Source of the DNA: Dyadobacter sp. NIV53
GTDB taxonomy: Bacteria; Bacteroidota; Bacteroidia; Cytophagales; Spirosomataceae
Direction of reading: 5' to 3'
Length of the DNA: 64,000 bases
NCBI RefSeq assembly: GCF_019711195.1
Contig: NZ_CP081299.1
Location: 1,612,001-1,676,000 of the forward strand
Position numbers and translations under genes: made by a program. Under the pieces are notes generated by a model. That model ran no database searches. It saw only the letters and a program-made list of their open reading frames with translations, and was not told the DNA's origin. Below, one piece after another: positions 9,688-18,223 of the stretch (the stretch's first letter is position 1; every line of letters starts with the position of its first letter).

Positions 9688-11903
9688 CTATCTCTTTTCC
9701 ACGGAAAGAGCACTTAGTTCTTTCATTTCTTTTAACCGGGGAAGGTATTCACTTGAAGGATATAGTTGAATAAATTCATTAATTGCTTGTGAATAAGCCT
9801 CTTTACCTCTTACTTTTCCAATCAGGAAAACGCGAAGCAGAGCAAATTTGTCTTCCATTACACCTCCTTTATATGAAGGCAGATTTGCCTCAATTTCTTC
9901 AAGGGCTTTTTCATAATTCCCGTCTACATACAACTGATAAGTACTTTCGTATTCCTTTACCGGATTTCCTGTACCAGATGCATTACCGTCCTTGTCTGAT
10001 CTTTTGCTGATTAGCCTTGCATAGGTTGAGTTTGGGAATTCAGTGAGTAACTTATCCTTCCAGGCAGTTCTGTTATTATCATCATCGGCAAGGGTCAGAT
10101 AAATGAGATAGTATATTTCATCTTTATGCTGAGTTTTTGGAAAATCGGCAAGAACACGGTTAAAAGTAACAATGGCCTTATCCTGTTCTTTTAGATCAAA
10201 ACGATATATTTTTCCTAATTTAAAAAGTGCCTCTTCTTTGTTTCTCTGGGATTCTGCAAATTTTTCATCGGTTAAAGGAACATCTTTTTTCAATGCTTCA
10301 TGCAATTCCAGCCATTTTGCACTACCCTTTGTCATTACGGAATCAACCGAAGCCGTAACCGATGCAGAATCAACAACGGCAGCAGGGTTACCGGAAACAA
10401 TTGTTCGGGTTTGTTTCCCTGATCTCCGCCAATCATCTTCCAATACCCGGTTACCCCAGATTCTTCGAAATTCCACTTTTCCGGAATTAATCAATGCAGG
10501 ATCGTATAGCTCCAATCTTCTGTCTGAACTATTCATTGCCGGAGTCAGGGAATTAGGCACCACATTATTTACCGTGCTGGCAGAAGCTAATGCTGCATCG
10601 GCTAGCTTTTTTCTTCGGCTAACCTTACCTTTTCTCTTGCATCAATGATTGCATCAATTTTGTTATCCAAAGCTACCGGATTCATTTGTGCTAATTTCTG
10701 AAGGCTGTCCTCCGTTGTAACAATTGTGAATTCAGTCACGAAACTATCCAAGGCTCTTTTGCGGTCAGAAACCAGTTTATATTCAGGAGCTTCCTGTGGA
10801 AGTATTGCCAGTGCACTATCATAATAAGCTTTAGATAATTCGAATTTCTCTAATGATTCGTAATTTATCCTGGCAAGCTGAAGATAGGTGTACGCTTTCT
10901 GTGTTGCATTATTTCCTGTAGAAGCAGCGACGGATTTCTGAAGATAATCAATGGCTTCGGGAAGCTGTTTCCTGTGTTCGGCCAACAGACCCATTGTAAA
11001 GTAAATCCGGTCCCTAAGATCGGTATTTTTACGGTCACTGAGCATGTTATGGAATCCCACAGTCGACAAGTTCGTTCCCGGCTCTAATATGATCCTGTTT
11101 TGGAGCGAATTCATTGAGGAATAAAAACCCATATCATAATTCGGGCGGTTTTTCATTACACTTTTGTAGTGTTTGTTGGCCAGTGCATATTGTCCGAGAC
11201 GATCATACATCTGGGCAGCGGCAAAATGGATTTTGGCAGTTTCAGTTGATTTTTTCAACAAAGGAAAAGATTCTTCCAATATAGCCAGAGATGTAAGGTA
11301 CTCTCCGTTCTGCTGATGCAGATAAGCTTTGGTCAGATAAAAATCCTTTATGGTAGATTTGGAAAGTGGTTGCTGGCTTAGATATTCGGCAACTCCAAGT
11401 GCATTTGAAAAATCTTTTTTTATAATGTAGGCTTTCATCAATACGATTAACGCATTGTTTTTATCATTTTCATCACGTCCGTTGGCAAACACATAACGCA
11501 ATGCTTCCAAGCCATCGGCCCATTGTCCAAGGTATAATCTTGATTTCCCCAGAATAATATAACTATTGTCGATCCAACGGCTGTTCTGATGTTTTTCTGC
11601 AACAATGGAAGCTTTTTTAATTGCTCCTTCCAGCTGTGCTTTTGCGGGCAAAGCAAGTACTGAGTCAATAGGAAATAAAATAGGTAATAGTTGGTTGTAA
11701 TCGTCCTTATAGGCTTTTTTCATCGCCATTTCAGCTTCAAACAAATCCTGATCAGCCATAAAATAAGCATTGTACCTGGCTGAAAAGTTGTGAAAACCTA
11801 TCGCGCCAGACTTAGTACTATATTGGGAGCAGGCGGCCAACATCAGTACTACCAGTATGCAAAGTGCGGTTCTATGAATAATGGACACTAAAATGTCTAT
11901 CAC
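9688..11903 (-). pseudogene. sprE: SprE/PorW-like gliding/T9SS lipoprotein, split by a one-base frameshift
   Basis: Two minus-strand reading frames belong to one TPR lipoprotein. The upstream part (433 codons, GTG at 11903, TAG at 10604-10602) has a signal peptide with lipobox LAAC and the family N-terminal pattern HNFSARYNAYF, followed by a run of TPR-like helices. The downstream part (in frame from about 10606 to 9688) has the WGNRVLEDDWRRS segment that sits mid-protein in SprE-like proteins, then more TPRs. The break is at the T6 run 10607-10612 (A6 on the coding strand). One extra base there restores a 738-residue protein reading EEKKLADAALAS across the join. SprE/PorW is an outer-membrane-associated lipoprotein needed for type IX secretion and gliding. 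A T9SS substrate is encoded at 32.3 kb. Whether the frameshift is real or a sequencing error is open. Confidence 0.75.
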
Positions 11904-11942
11904 AAATGATTACTTTAGGGATGATTTAATATCTTTTCCGGG

Positions 11943-11950
11943 CAAATCTA
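11943..11950 (-). promoter_or_regulatory. Putative -7 box (TAnnTTTG type) of the sprE-like gene
   Basis: The minus strand reads TAGATTTG here, an exact match to the Bacteroidota -7 consensus TAnnTTTG, about 40 bases before the GTG start. A clear TTTG -33 element at the right spacing is not obvious, so support is partial. Confidence 0.4.
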
Positions 11951-12036
11951 AAACGGTATTTTCAATAATTACGTATCGAAGATAACGCCAATTACAAAAT
12001 TAGGGTCAATTTTGTCTTAAAATTAAAACAAATCCA

Positions 12037-12297
12037 ATGGAAGAGAATAAAAAGGATGTATCCAAAGAGGCCTTTTCAGTCTCTTCTGACAAAAAATCGT
12101 CTGGTTTTCTCAGATATTCGGGCATGGCAACCCAAATGTTGGGAACCATTCTTGTTTTTACCTACGCTGGCTATAAACTGGATGAATGGCAGCAAAATAA
12201 AATCCCTGTCTGGACCCTGGTTTTATCGCTGACTTCAATTGCCGCCTCACTGTATTTACTGATCAGAGGTATCACCAAAACCGGTAACCGGAAATAA
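12037..12297 (+). CDS. AtpZ/AtpI-family ATP synthase assembly protein
   Basis: An 86-residue protein with a charged N-terminal region of about 25 residues and two predicted membrane helices (about 31-46 and 57-77). It carries SGMATQMLGTILVFTYAGYK and DEWQQNKIPVWT, typical of the AtpZ/AtpI family encoded at the head of ATP synthase operons. Members are thought to help c-ring assembly or Mg2+ handling. It is the first gene of the F0 operon, 14 bases before the next frame. The start is ATG at 12037; the gap to the divergent sprE-like gene is 133 bases. Confidence 0.82.
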   Translation: MEENKKDVSKEAFSVSSDKKSSGFLRYSGMATQMLGTILVFTYAGYKLDEWQQNKIPVWTLVLSLTSIAASLYLLIRGITKTGNRK

Positions 12298-12310
12298 AAA
12301 TTACGCATTT

Positions 12311-12670
12311 ATGTTACGAAGCACTCTGGCGACTTTACTCTTGGGAATTGTACTATTCCTTGCCCAACGATTTCATATCGATTCATTGGTCCACACAAAT
12401 ATCTGGTATATCCTTGCTTTTTTCTTTGGCCTCTCTTTTTTCATACATCGCCTCATGGACATCGGATTACGCAACAATCGTGAAAAATTCGTAACCTATT
12501 ACATGGCAACTATTGTCGGCAGGATAATACTGAGCCTGATTTTCATTGCAATCTTCCTGTATAAGGGTCTTACTGATCCGTTTATATTTATTGTGAACTT
12601 TTTTGCACTCTATTTATTTTACACTTGCTTTGAAATATATGGTTTGTATTGTAACTTGCGCCGCGATTGA
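12311..12670 (+). CDS. Four-helix membrane protein of the ATP synthase operon (AtpI-like position)
   Basis: A 119-residue, almost entirely hydrophobic protein with four predicted membrane segments (about residues 3-17, 29-48, 65-85 and 90-111). No motif was recognised. Its place between an atpZ-like gene and atpB, in the same direction and with its stop codon only 23 bases before the atpB ATG, matches the position where an AtpI-like membrane protein usually lies. A role in F0 assembly is inferred from position only. Confidence 0.7.
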   Translation: MLRSTLATLLLGIVLFLAQRFHIDSLVHTNIWYILAFFFGLSFFIHRLMDIGLRNNREKFVTYYMATIVGRIILSLIFIAIFLYKGLTDPFIFIVNFFALYLFYTCFEIYGLYCNLRRD

Positions 12671-12693
12671 CAAAGCATAGTATACAACCATTT

Positions 12694-13788
12694 ATGTATA
12701 AGCATTTTAGATTTTTATTATCCATTGCCCTAACTGCGGCAACCTGCTTTTTTTCAGTTCCGGTAAGCGCTCAGGAACACGAACAACACGATTCTAAAAA
12801 AGTTGTTGACGATATTAACCAGGCAGAACATAAAATTGAACATAATCTGGAAGAGTCAGAGGAAAAGTTCAACATTGGGCAGATGATTATGCACCACATC
12901 GCTGATTCTCATGAATGGGAATTCAGTCATGGCGTAGTTCTTCCTCTTCCTGTTATCTTGTATTCTGCTGACAGAGGTATTGAGGTTTTTTCTTCTGCCA
13001 ATTTTCATAACGAGCATCATGAATATAATGGATATCATTTAATTCACGGTGATTCGGAAACTATTGTTCCGGTTGATGAATCTCGTTCCGTTTACGATTT
13101 CTCAATAACCAAAAATGTAGCCTCCATGCTTCTGAGTGCGGTTATTCTGATTTTAGTGTTTACAAGTATAGGAAGAGCGTACCAAAACAATAAAGGAAAA
13201 GCACCAAAAGGATTTCAGTCTGCTATGGAAGTGATTATCCTGTTCATCAGGGACGATGTTGTTAAACCCAACGTTGGGCCTAAATATGAAAAATACCTTC
13301 CTTATTTGCTGACTTTGTTCTTCTTTATCTTGATCAATAATATCCTTGGCCTTTTGCCGGGATCAGCCAACCTGACCGGAAACATCGCTGTAACGATGAC
13401 ACTTGCGGTGCTAACTTTTATTGTAGTACACCTGAACGCAAACGGGCATTATTACAAACACCTTGTAAGGCCAACTGGTGTTCCTTTGCCTTTGCTTATT
13501 ATTATGATCCCAGTCGAAATTGTTGGTGTGTTCATGAAACCATTTTCTCTTATGGTACGGTTATTCGCCAACATGACAGCAGGCCACATTATTTTGCTAA
13601 GTCTATTTGGACTTATCTTTATATTCCAAAGTTTTGCTATTGCCCCTGTTATCTCCCTGTTTGCCTTGTTTCTGAATTTTATTGAAATTATGGTAGCCTT
13701 TATTCAGGCGTTTATCTTTACACTTTTGTCTTCTATGTATATTGGAAGTGCAATTGAAGATAATCATCACGCAGATCACGGACATTGA
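12694..13788 (+). CDS. atpB: ATP synthase F0 subunit a
   Basis: Subunit a, the proton-channel stator that faces the c-ring. With ATG at 12694 the protein has 364 residues and begins with a convincing signal peptide (MYKHFRFLLSIALTAATCFF, cleavage after VSAQ). An in-frame TTG at 12667 would overlap the previous gene and is less likely. A His/Glu-rich periplasmic extension of about 100 residues follows, a feature of Bacteroidota AtpB. The C-terminal half has the membrane helices, with the essential Arg in SLMVRLFANMTAGHI and the final MVAFIQAFIFTLLSSMYIG. A His-rich tail ends the protein. Confidence 0.96.
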   Translation: MYKHFRFLLSIALTAATCFFSVPVSAQEHEQHDSKKVVDDINQAEHKIEHNLEESEEKFNIGQMIMHHIADSHEWEFSHGVVLPLPVILYSADRGIEVFSSANFHNEHHEYNGYHLIHGDSETIVPVDESRSVYDFSITKNVASMLLSAVILILVFTSIGRAYQNNKGKAPKGFQSAMEVIILFIRDDVVKPNVGPKYEKYLPYLLTLFFFILINNILGLLPGSANLTGNIAVTMTLAVLTFIVVHLNANGHYYKHLVRPTGVPLPLLIIMIPVEIVGVFMKPFSLMVRLFANMTAGHIILLSLFGLIFIFQSFAIAPVISLFALFLNFIEIMVAFIQAFIFTLLSSMYIGSAIEDNHHADHGH

Positions 13789-13809
13789 TTTGAATCTCTT
13801 TTTTATTAA

Positions 13810-14097
<288 letters not shown>

Positions 14098-14166
14098 TAA
14101 AGCATTACGCAGGACTTCAACGTCTAAACTTCTTTTGCATTAGGCATGGAAGACGCGAAAAAAATC

Positions 14167-14197
14167 ATGTGGGAGCAATAGGCTTCCACATATTTTT
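14167..14197 (+). terminator. Intra-operon hairpin between atpE and atpF (attenuator-like)
   Basis: Arms ATGTGGGAGC (14167-14176) and GGCTTCCACAT (14181-14191) pair around AATA with one G-T wobble and are followed by TATTTTTAAT. This resembles a weak intrinsic terminator inside the operon that could raise atpE transcript over the distal genes. The function is inferred. Confidence 0.5.
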
Positions 14198-14270
14198 AAT
14201 AACAAAAGAGACAAACTAATATTTAAGACAATTTCTGTCTGAATTTTTCAACTAAAACTCATCTAATATT

Positions 14271-14765
14271 ATGTCATTGCTTACTCCTAACCCAGGTCTG
14301 ATTTTCTGGATGCTGGTGGTATTTTTGCTGGTTGTTTTCATACTGGCCAAATTCGCATGGAAGCCAATCATCAATGGTTTGAAAGAACGCGAAAATGAGA
14401 TCCAGGGCGCACTTGATCTTGCAGAAAGAACAAAGGCAGAAATGATCCAGTTAAAATCTGACAATGAAAAACTGATCGTTGAAGCAAATGCTATCAGAGA
14501 CCGGATTTTGCGTGATGCCAAAGATGCTGCTGACCGTACAATTGCCGAGTCAAAAGAAAAAGCTGTGATAGAGGCACAGAAAGTAATAGACAGCGCACGT
14601 GAAACGATCCGTACTGAGCAGCAATTAGCAGTTTCTAAAATACGTCAGGAAGTAGCAACATTGTCGTTGGAAATAGCTGAAAAAGTTTTACATCGTGAAT
14701 TAGAGAACAAAGATGCACAGGTAAAATTAATCGCTGACCTTGCTTCTTCTGCCAGCTTGAACTAA
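14271..14765 (+). CDS. atpF: ATP synthase F0 subunit b
   Basis: A 164-residue subunit b, the peripheral stalk that links the membrane sector to F1. One N-terminal membrane helix (about residues 8-27, ending in FAWKPI) is followed by a long charged amphipathic helix rich in Glu, Lys and Ala that dimerises as a right-handed coiled coil. Length and layout are typical. The next gene, atpH, starts 72 bases on. Confidence 0.95.
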   Translation: MSLLTPNPGLIFWMLVVFLLVVFILAKFAWKPIINGLKERENEIQGALDLAERTKAEMIQLKSDNEKLIVEANAIRDRILRDAKDAADRTIAESKEKAVIEAQKVIDSARETIRTEQQLAVSKIRQEVATLSLEIAEKVLHRELENKDAQVKLIADLASSASLN

Positions 14766-14837
14766 TTCATTAAGCTGTTACTAACGTTCTCTTTTTTAAC
14801 CGGTAACCAACCGGATAATCATTCAAAATTAATTAAT

Positions 14838-15374
14838 ATGTCTGTAGGTATAGTTGCATCCAGATACGCCAAATCACTTATTGACCTTGCCAAAGAAAAA
14901 AACGTTTTGGAGGTTGTAATTGAGGACATGAAATTATTTAAAGATACTGCTGATAAAAATCGTGGCTTAATGCTGGCACTTAAAAGCCCGGTAGTGCGAC
15001 ACGAAAAGAAACTGAATATTCTTAAAGCACTTTTTCAGGATCGGGTGGATCCGGTATCTTATTCCATATTTACAATTATTACCAAAAAGAACCGGGAATC
15101 AATACTGGACGCTATTGCTGACGAATTCATCAAGCAATACAACGAATACAAGGGAATTCTTAAGGCAACCGTAATAACGACAACCCCACTCACTGAAGAG
15201 CTTCGGAAACAATTTAACAATATTGTTGCAACAGCCACTGGCAAACGTATCGAACTGGAAGAGAAGATTGATCCTAAACTTATAGGTGGATACATCCTTC
15301 GCGTGAATGACCGTCAGATTGACGCTTCATTACGTAGCAGGCTGAATGAGCTAAAGCTTCAACTTGTTAATTAA
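14838..15374 (+). CDS. atpH: ATP synthase F1 subunit delta
   Basis: A 178-residue subunit delta (OSCP), which ties the peripheral stalk to the top of the alpha/beta hexamer. The N-terminal helical domain starts VASRYAKSLIDLAKEKNV, and the C-terminal part has the conserved EEKIDPKLIGGYILRV segment. It is the last gene of this operon: a strong terminator follows within 25 bases, so atpA and atpG, which usually come next, must lie elsewhere. Confidence 0.95.
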   Translation: MSVGIVASRYAKSLIDLAKEKNVLEVVIEDMKLFKDTADKNRGLMLALKSPVVRHEKKLNILKALFQDRVDPVSYSIFTIITKKNRESILDAIADEFIKQYNEYKGILKATVITTTPLTEELRKQFNNIVATATGKRIELEEKIDPKLIGGYILRVNDRQIDASLRSRLNELKLQLVN

Positions 15375-15397
15375 AATTTTTTATCTGTATAAACAGA

Positions 15398-15431
15398 AAG
15401 ACCCGGTTGCTATGCGCCCGGGTCTTCTTTT
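15398..15431 (+). terminator. Intrinsic terminator after atpH
   Basis: A perfect 9-bp stem AAGACCCGG (15398-15406) and CCGGGTCTT (15418-15426) with an 11-base loop, followed by CTTTTATATTT. It ends the F0 operon and may also act for the convergent gene. Confidence 0.85.
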
Positions 15432-15454
15432 ATATTTGGGTTAGCGTTTCACCA

Positions 15455-16342
15455 CTAAACTTTCATTGTAACCAGATTTTTATAGCTGGTAGTAATTGCT
15501 TCAAAAACGGGCTCTTTAGTCATATCCTGTTCTACAAAAAAGTGCGTCATTCCTGCCAGTTTTCTTGCAGCAAAGATTTTTGAAAAATCAACGGAACCTG
15601 TTCCTACCGCAGCAAATGATTTATCACTTTTATCCATATCCTTCACATGCCATAATGGGAATCTGCCCGGATATTTTTTAAACAAATCAACAGGATCCAA
15701 TCCGGCTTTTGCAATCCAGTACAGATCCAGTTCGAGCTTAACAAGTTTTGAATCTGTTTTACCTGCTATATAATCGTAACCTATCTCTCCATCCAGTTTT
15801 TCGAATTCAAAATCGTGGTTATGGTAGGCAAACTGCAATCCGGCTTTCTTCGCAACTTCTCCTGACTTGTTGAAAAGATCAACATATTTTTTGTAGTCTT
15901 CTATGGACTTCCTTTCGTTTGGAGTCAGGTAAGCACAGACAACATATTTCTGGCCAATTTCAGCAGCGTCAGCTACGGCTCTTTCCCAATCATTACTCAA
16001 AGTACCTTTTGCATCAGCTTTTTCTACACCGGCTCCATAATGTCCGCTTACTGCACTAAGACCGAATGATTTTAGTAAAGCCTTAAATTCTTTGGGCGTT
16101 TTTCCGAAGAACTTTCCATCGGAATAACCAAAGGTCTCCACTTCTTTATAACCAATTTCCGATACCTTCTTTAATGTTCCTTCTAAATCGGTAGTTAACT
16201 CTTTTCTTAAAGTATAGAGCTGTAACCCAATTTTAGAAGGTGACTGCATCTCCAGGTTCAATTTGGACAACATTGGTGTTGCCAGCGCAAAAGCACTTGC
16301 TTTGATGAATGATTTCCGGGAAATCTTTACGTTAAAATCCAT
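15455..16342 (-). CDS. Sugar phosphate isomerase/epimerase-like TIM-barrel protein, exported
   Basis: A 295-residue protein of the xylose isomerase-like TIM-barrel superfamily. The N-terminus SRKSFIKASAFALATPML is Tat-like (Arg-Lys variant of the twin-Arg motif), so export to the periplasm is likely. Barrel motifs include GLQLYTLRKEL, YKEVETFGY, FAYHNHDFEFEKL, LELDLYWIAKAG and HVKDMDKSD, the last three holding the metal-binding His/Glu/Asp positions. Such proteins are abundant in Bacteroidota polysaccharide and inositol metabolism, but the substrate is not predictable. It is followed upstream on the same strand by an exported esterase 36 bases away. A homologous gene is cut by the right window edge. 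Confidence 0.85.
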   Translation of the reverse strand: MDFNVKISRKSFIKASAFALATPMLSKLNLEMQSPSKIGLQLYTLRKELTTDLEGTLKKVSEIGYKEVETFGYSDGKFFGKTPKEFKALLKSFGLSAVSGHYGAGVEKADAKGTLSNDWERAVADAAEIGQKYVVCAYLTPNERKSIEDYKKYVDLFNKSGEVAKKAGLQFAYHNHDFEFEKLDGEIGYDYIAGKTDSKLVKLELDLYWIAKAGLDPVDLFKKYPGRFPLWHVKDMDKSDKSFAAVGTGSVDFSKIFAARKLAGMTHFFVEQDMTKEPVFEAITTSYKNLVTMKV

Positions 16343-16378
16343 TGAAATAAAATAAAAGGTAAAAAATAGTTGAAATCT

Positions 16379-18061
16379 TTATTTAACAATAGTAATGACT
16401 CCTGAACCGTTGAGCGTATTTTTCAAACTATCCGGCAGTTGCCAGGAAGAAGTAAAATGACCCTCTGCAACCGGAGTTTTGGATGACCCCTTAAAAAAAA
16501 GTAAATCCTTATATTCTGAAAGTTTCCTATGCGTAACAGGTACAAATGGAAAACCCTCATCTGCTACGCCAGTCCACCACGGCAATCCTGAACTCACTGC
16601 AAAATAATGCTGATCAACCGGAAATACATAAAACAAACCATATTCTTTTGCTGTTGGATTTAAATGCAAAGGGAGCTTATCAGCATGCATGGCAATGATC
16701 GAATTCGTCTCTTTCGTACCAAAAAGAATAAAATTAGAACTCTCAGTATCACTTTTTCTTACTTCTTTGTCCGACATCACGCGTGGAAAGAACATAACAC
16801 GTCCTAAAAAGGGCCCACGATTGTATGACCAATCAGCTGCCTGATTAGCAATATCCATCCTTTTTTTCAACTCTTCTGCTGAAGGATTATCTTGTGTACC
16901 GTAGACATATACATGCCTGCTGGAAAATGCATCATAAATTGGCCCCTCAGCACCTTTCATCTTATATAGTGTGCTTTGATTTTTCTCTTTACCAATAGCC
17001 CATACATGATTGTTTCTGACAAAAGAAATAGTGCTGTCACTTTTTGATTTCAATGCAACTCCGTCAATGTTTACCAGTAATTCTGCACCCGGCTTAAATT
17101 TCGGATGTCCAGTGAGATTTAAAGTAATACCTTCCAGATTTTTCGTGGTAACAAGCAATGTATTCTCTTTCTGAAACTTAGCATCAATTTCAGCCACGGT
17201 TCCCTGAGTAATTTTATCAAACGTTACCCAGAATGCTTTATTATATTTATACAGCTTACTAACAAACCGTACCTGATCAGGATATGGATTCCGGATTGCC
17301 GGACCAAACCATTCAAAAATATATTCGTTATCATAAGCATTTACCCAACTGTCATGTTTTACGTCAGCAAATTCTTTATAAAAAACCTCTACGCCAATAT
17401 CCTGCAAATGTGAGACCCATTTTCGTGTACCTTCAACAGGAACAACAGGATCAGCATCTCCATGAAAAAAATGCACTGGAAAATTAAGTGCATTCACAGC
17501 AAGATCCATAGTACCAGCCGGTGGTGCGGCGCAAACAGGTGCAATAGCAGCCCAGATATCCGGACGCGTAAGCCCGATCCAGAGTGTACCTCCGCCTCCC
17601 ATAGATAAACCAGTAAGATAAATCCTGTTCTCATCTACATTAAATCGCTTTTTCACGTCATCCAGCACATCATAAACATCTTTTTCCGGTATTCCCTGAT
17701 AACCCGCGGTTCCACGTGCATATGGCGATGCAACAATGTAATCAACGCCATCCCATTTGGGAAAATAACGCGATGCTTCCACATCAGTTTCACCCTCTGC
17801 ATTACTTTTGCCAAATACACGGCGCAATTCAAGTCTGTGGTTGGAACCTGCTCCATGCAGCATCATTACCAAAGGATATTTTTTTGCCGGATCGTAATTT
17901 TCAGGAAGGTATAAACCGTAAGGTTGCTCTGTATCATCTGCGTCCGAAAAAAAAGTAAGTACCTGAGGACCGGAAGAAAGTTTCTGCGCATTAGAGTTTT
18001 TAGGAACTATAAGAAGGCTAAGATTAAGCAAAATAATGAATTGCAGAAGTCCGTTTTTCAT
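16379..18061 (-). CDS. Secreted alpha/beta-hydrolase (PHB depolymerase/prolyl oligopeptidase-like esterase)
   Basis: A 560-residue exported hydrolase. A signal peptide ends at SNAQ (about residue 25). An alpha/beta-hydrolase domain follows: PLVMMLHGAGSNHR (oxyanion region), nucleophile Ser in GLSMGGGGTLW, catalytic Asp likely in FHGDADPVVPVEG and His in VKHDSWVNAY. This layout matches polyhydroxybutyrate depolymerase-like and dienelactone-type esterases used on plant polymers. The C-terminal 300 residues form a second region of unknown fold with Ser/Thr-rich strands. Probably in one operon with the TIM-barrel gene downstream, suggesting carbohydrate-ester breakdown, but this is inference. Confidence 0.78.
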   Translation of the reverse strand: MKNGLLQFIILLNLSLLIVPKNSNAQKLSSGPQVLTFFSDADDTEQPYGLYLPENYDPAKKYPLVMMLHGAGSNHRLELRRVFGKSNAEGETDVEASRYFPKWDGVDYIVASPYARGTAGYQGIPEKDVYDVLDDVKKRFNVDENRIYLTGLSMGGGGTLWIGLTRPDIWAAIAPVCAAPPAGTMDLAVNALNFPVHFFHGDADPVVPVEGTRKWVSHLQDIGVEVFYKEFADVKHDSWVNAYDNEYIFEWFGPAIRNPYPDQVRFVSKLYKYNKAFWVTFDKITQGTVAEIDAKFQKENTLLVTTKNLEGITLNLTGHPKFKPGAELLVNIDGVALKSKSDSTISFVRNNHVWAIGKEKNQSTLYKMKGAEGPIYDAFSSRHVYVYGTQDNPSAEELKKRMDIANQAADWSYNRGPFLGRVMFFPRVMSDKEVRKSDTESSNFILFGTKETNSIIAMHADKLPLHLNPTAKEYGLFYVFPVDQHYFAVSSGLPWWTGVADEGFPFVPVTHRKLSEYKDLLFFKGSSKTPVAEGHFTSSWQLPDSLKNTLNGSGVITIVK

Positions 18062-18168
18062 TTGTTATATAAGAATTTTCAAGGGCTAAATATAAACTAA
18101 TTCATAACGTTTATTTGCTTAAATATGTATCCATTTTAAAATACATATTCCAGGTTCATTAAAATGAA

Positions 18169-18200
18169 AAGAGGAACGGATCTGATGATCCATTCCTCTT
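18169..18200 (-). terminator. Intrinsic terminator of clpC
   Basis: Arms AAGAGGAACGGATC and GATCCATTCCTCTT (one mismatch) enclose TGAT. On the minus strand the hairpin is followed by TTTTCATTTTAAT, 23 bases after the clpC stop. Confidence 0.8.
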
Positions 18201-18223
18201 CAATTATATTATACAAGGGTAGC

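Noticed and set aside
10602..10620. Programmed -1 frameshift at the A6G run in the sprE-like gene
   Set aside because: The run is not in the frame required for an X XXY YYZ slip (codons read GAA AAA AGC), and several nearby genes show similar homopolymer indels, so an error or mutation is more likely.
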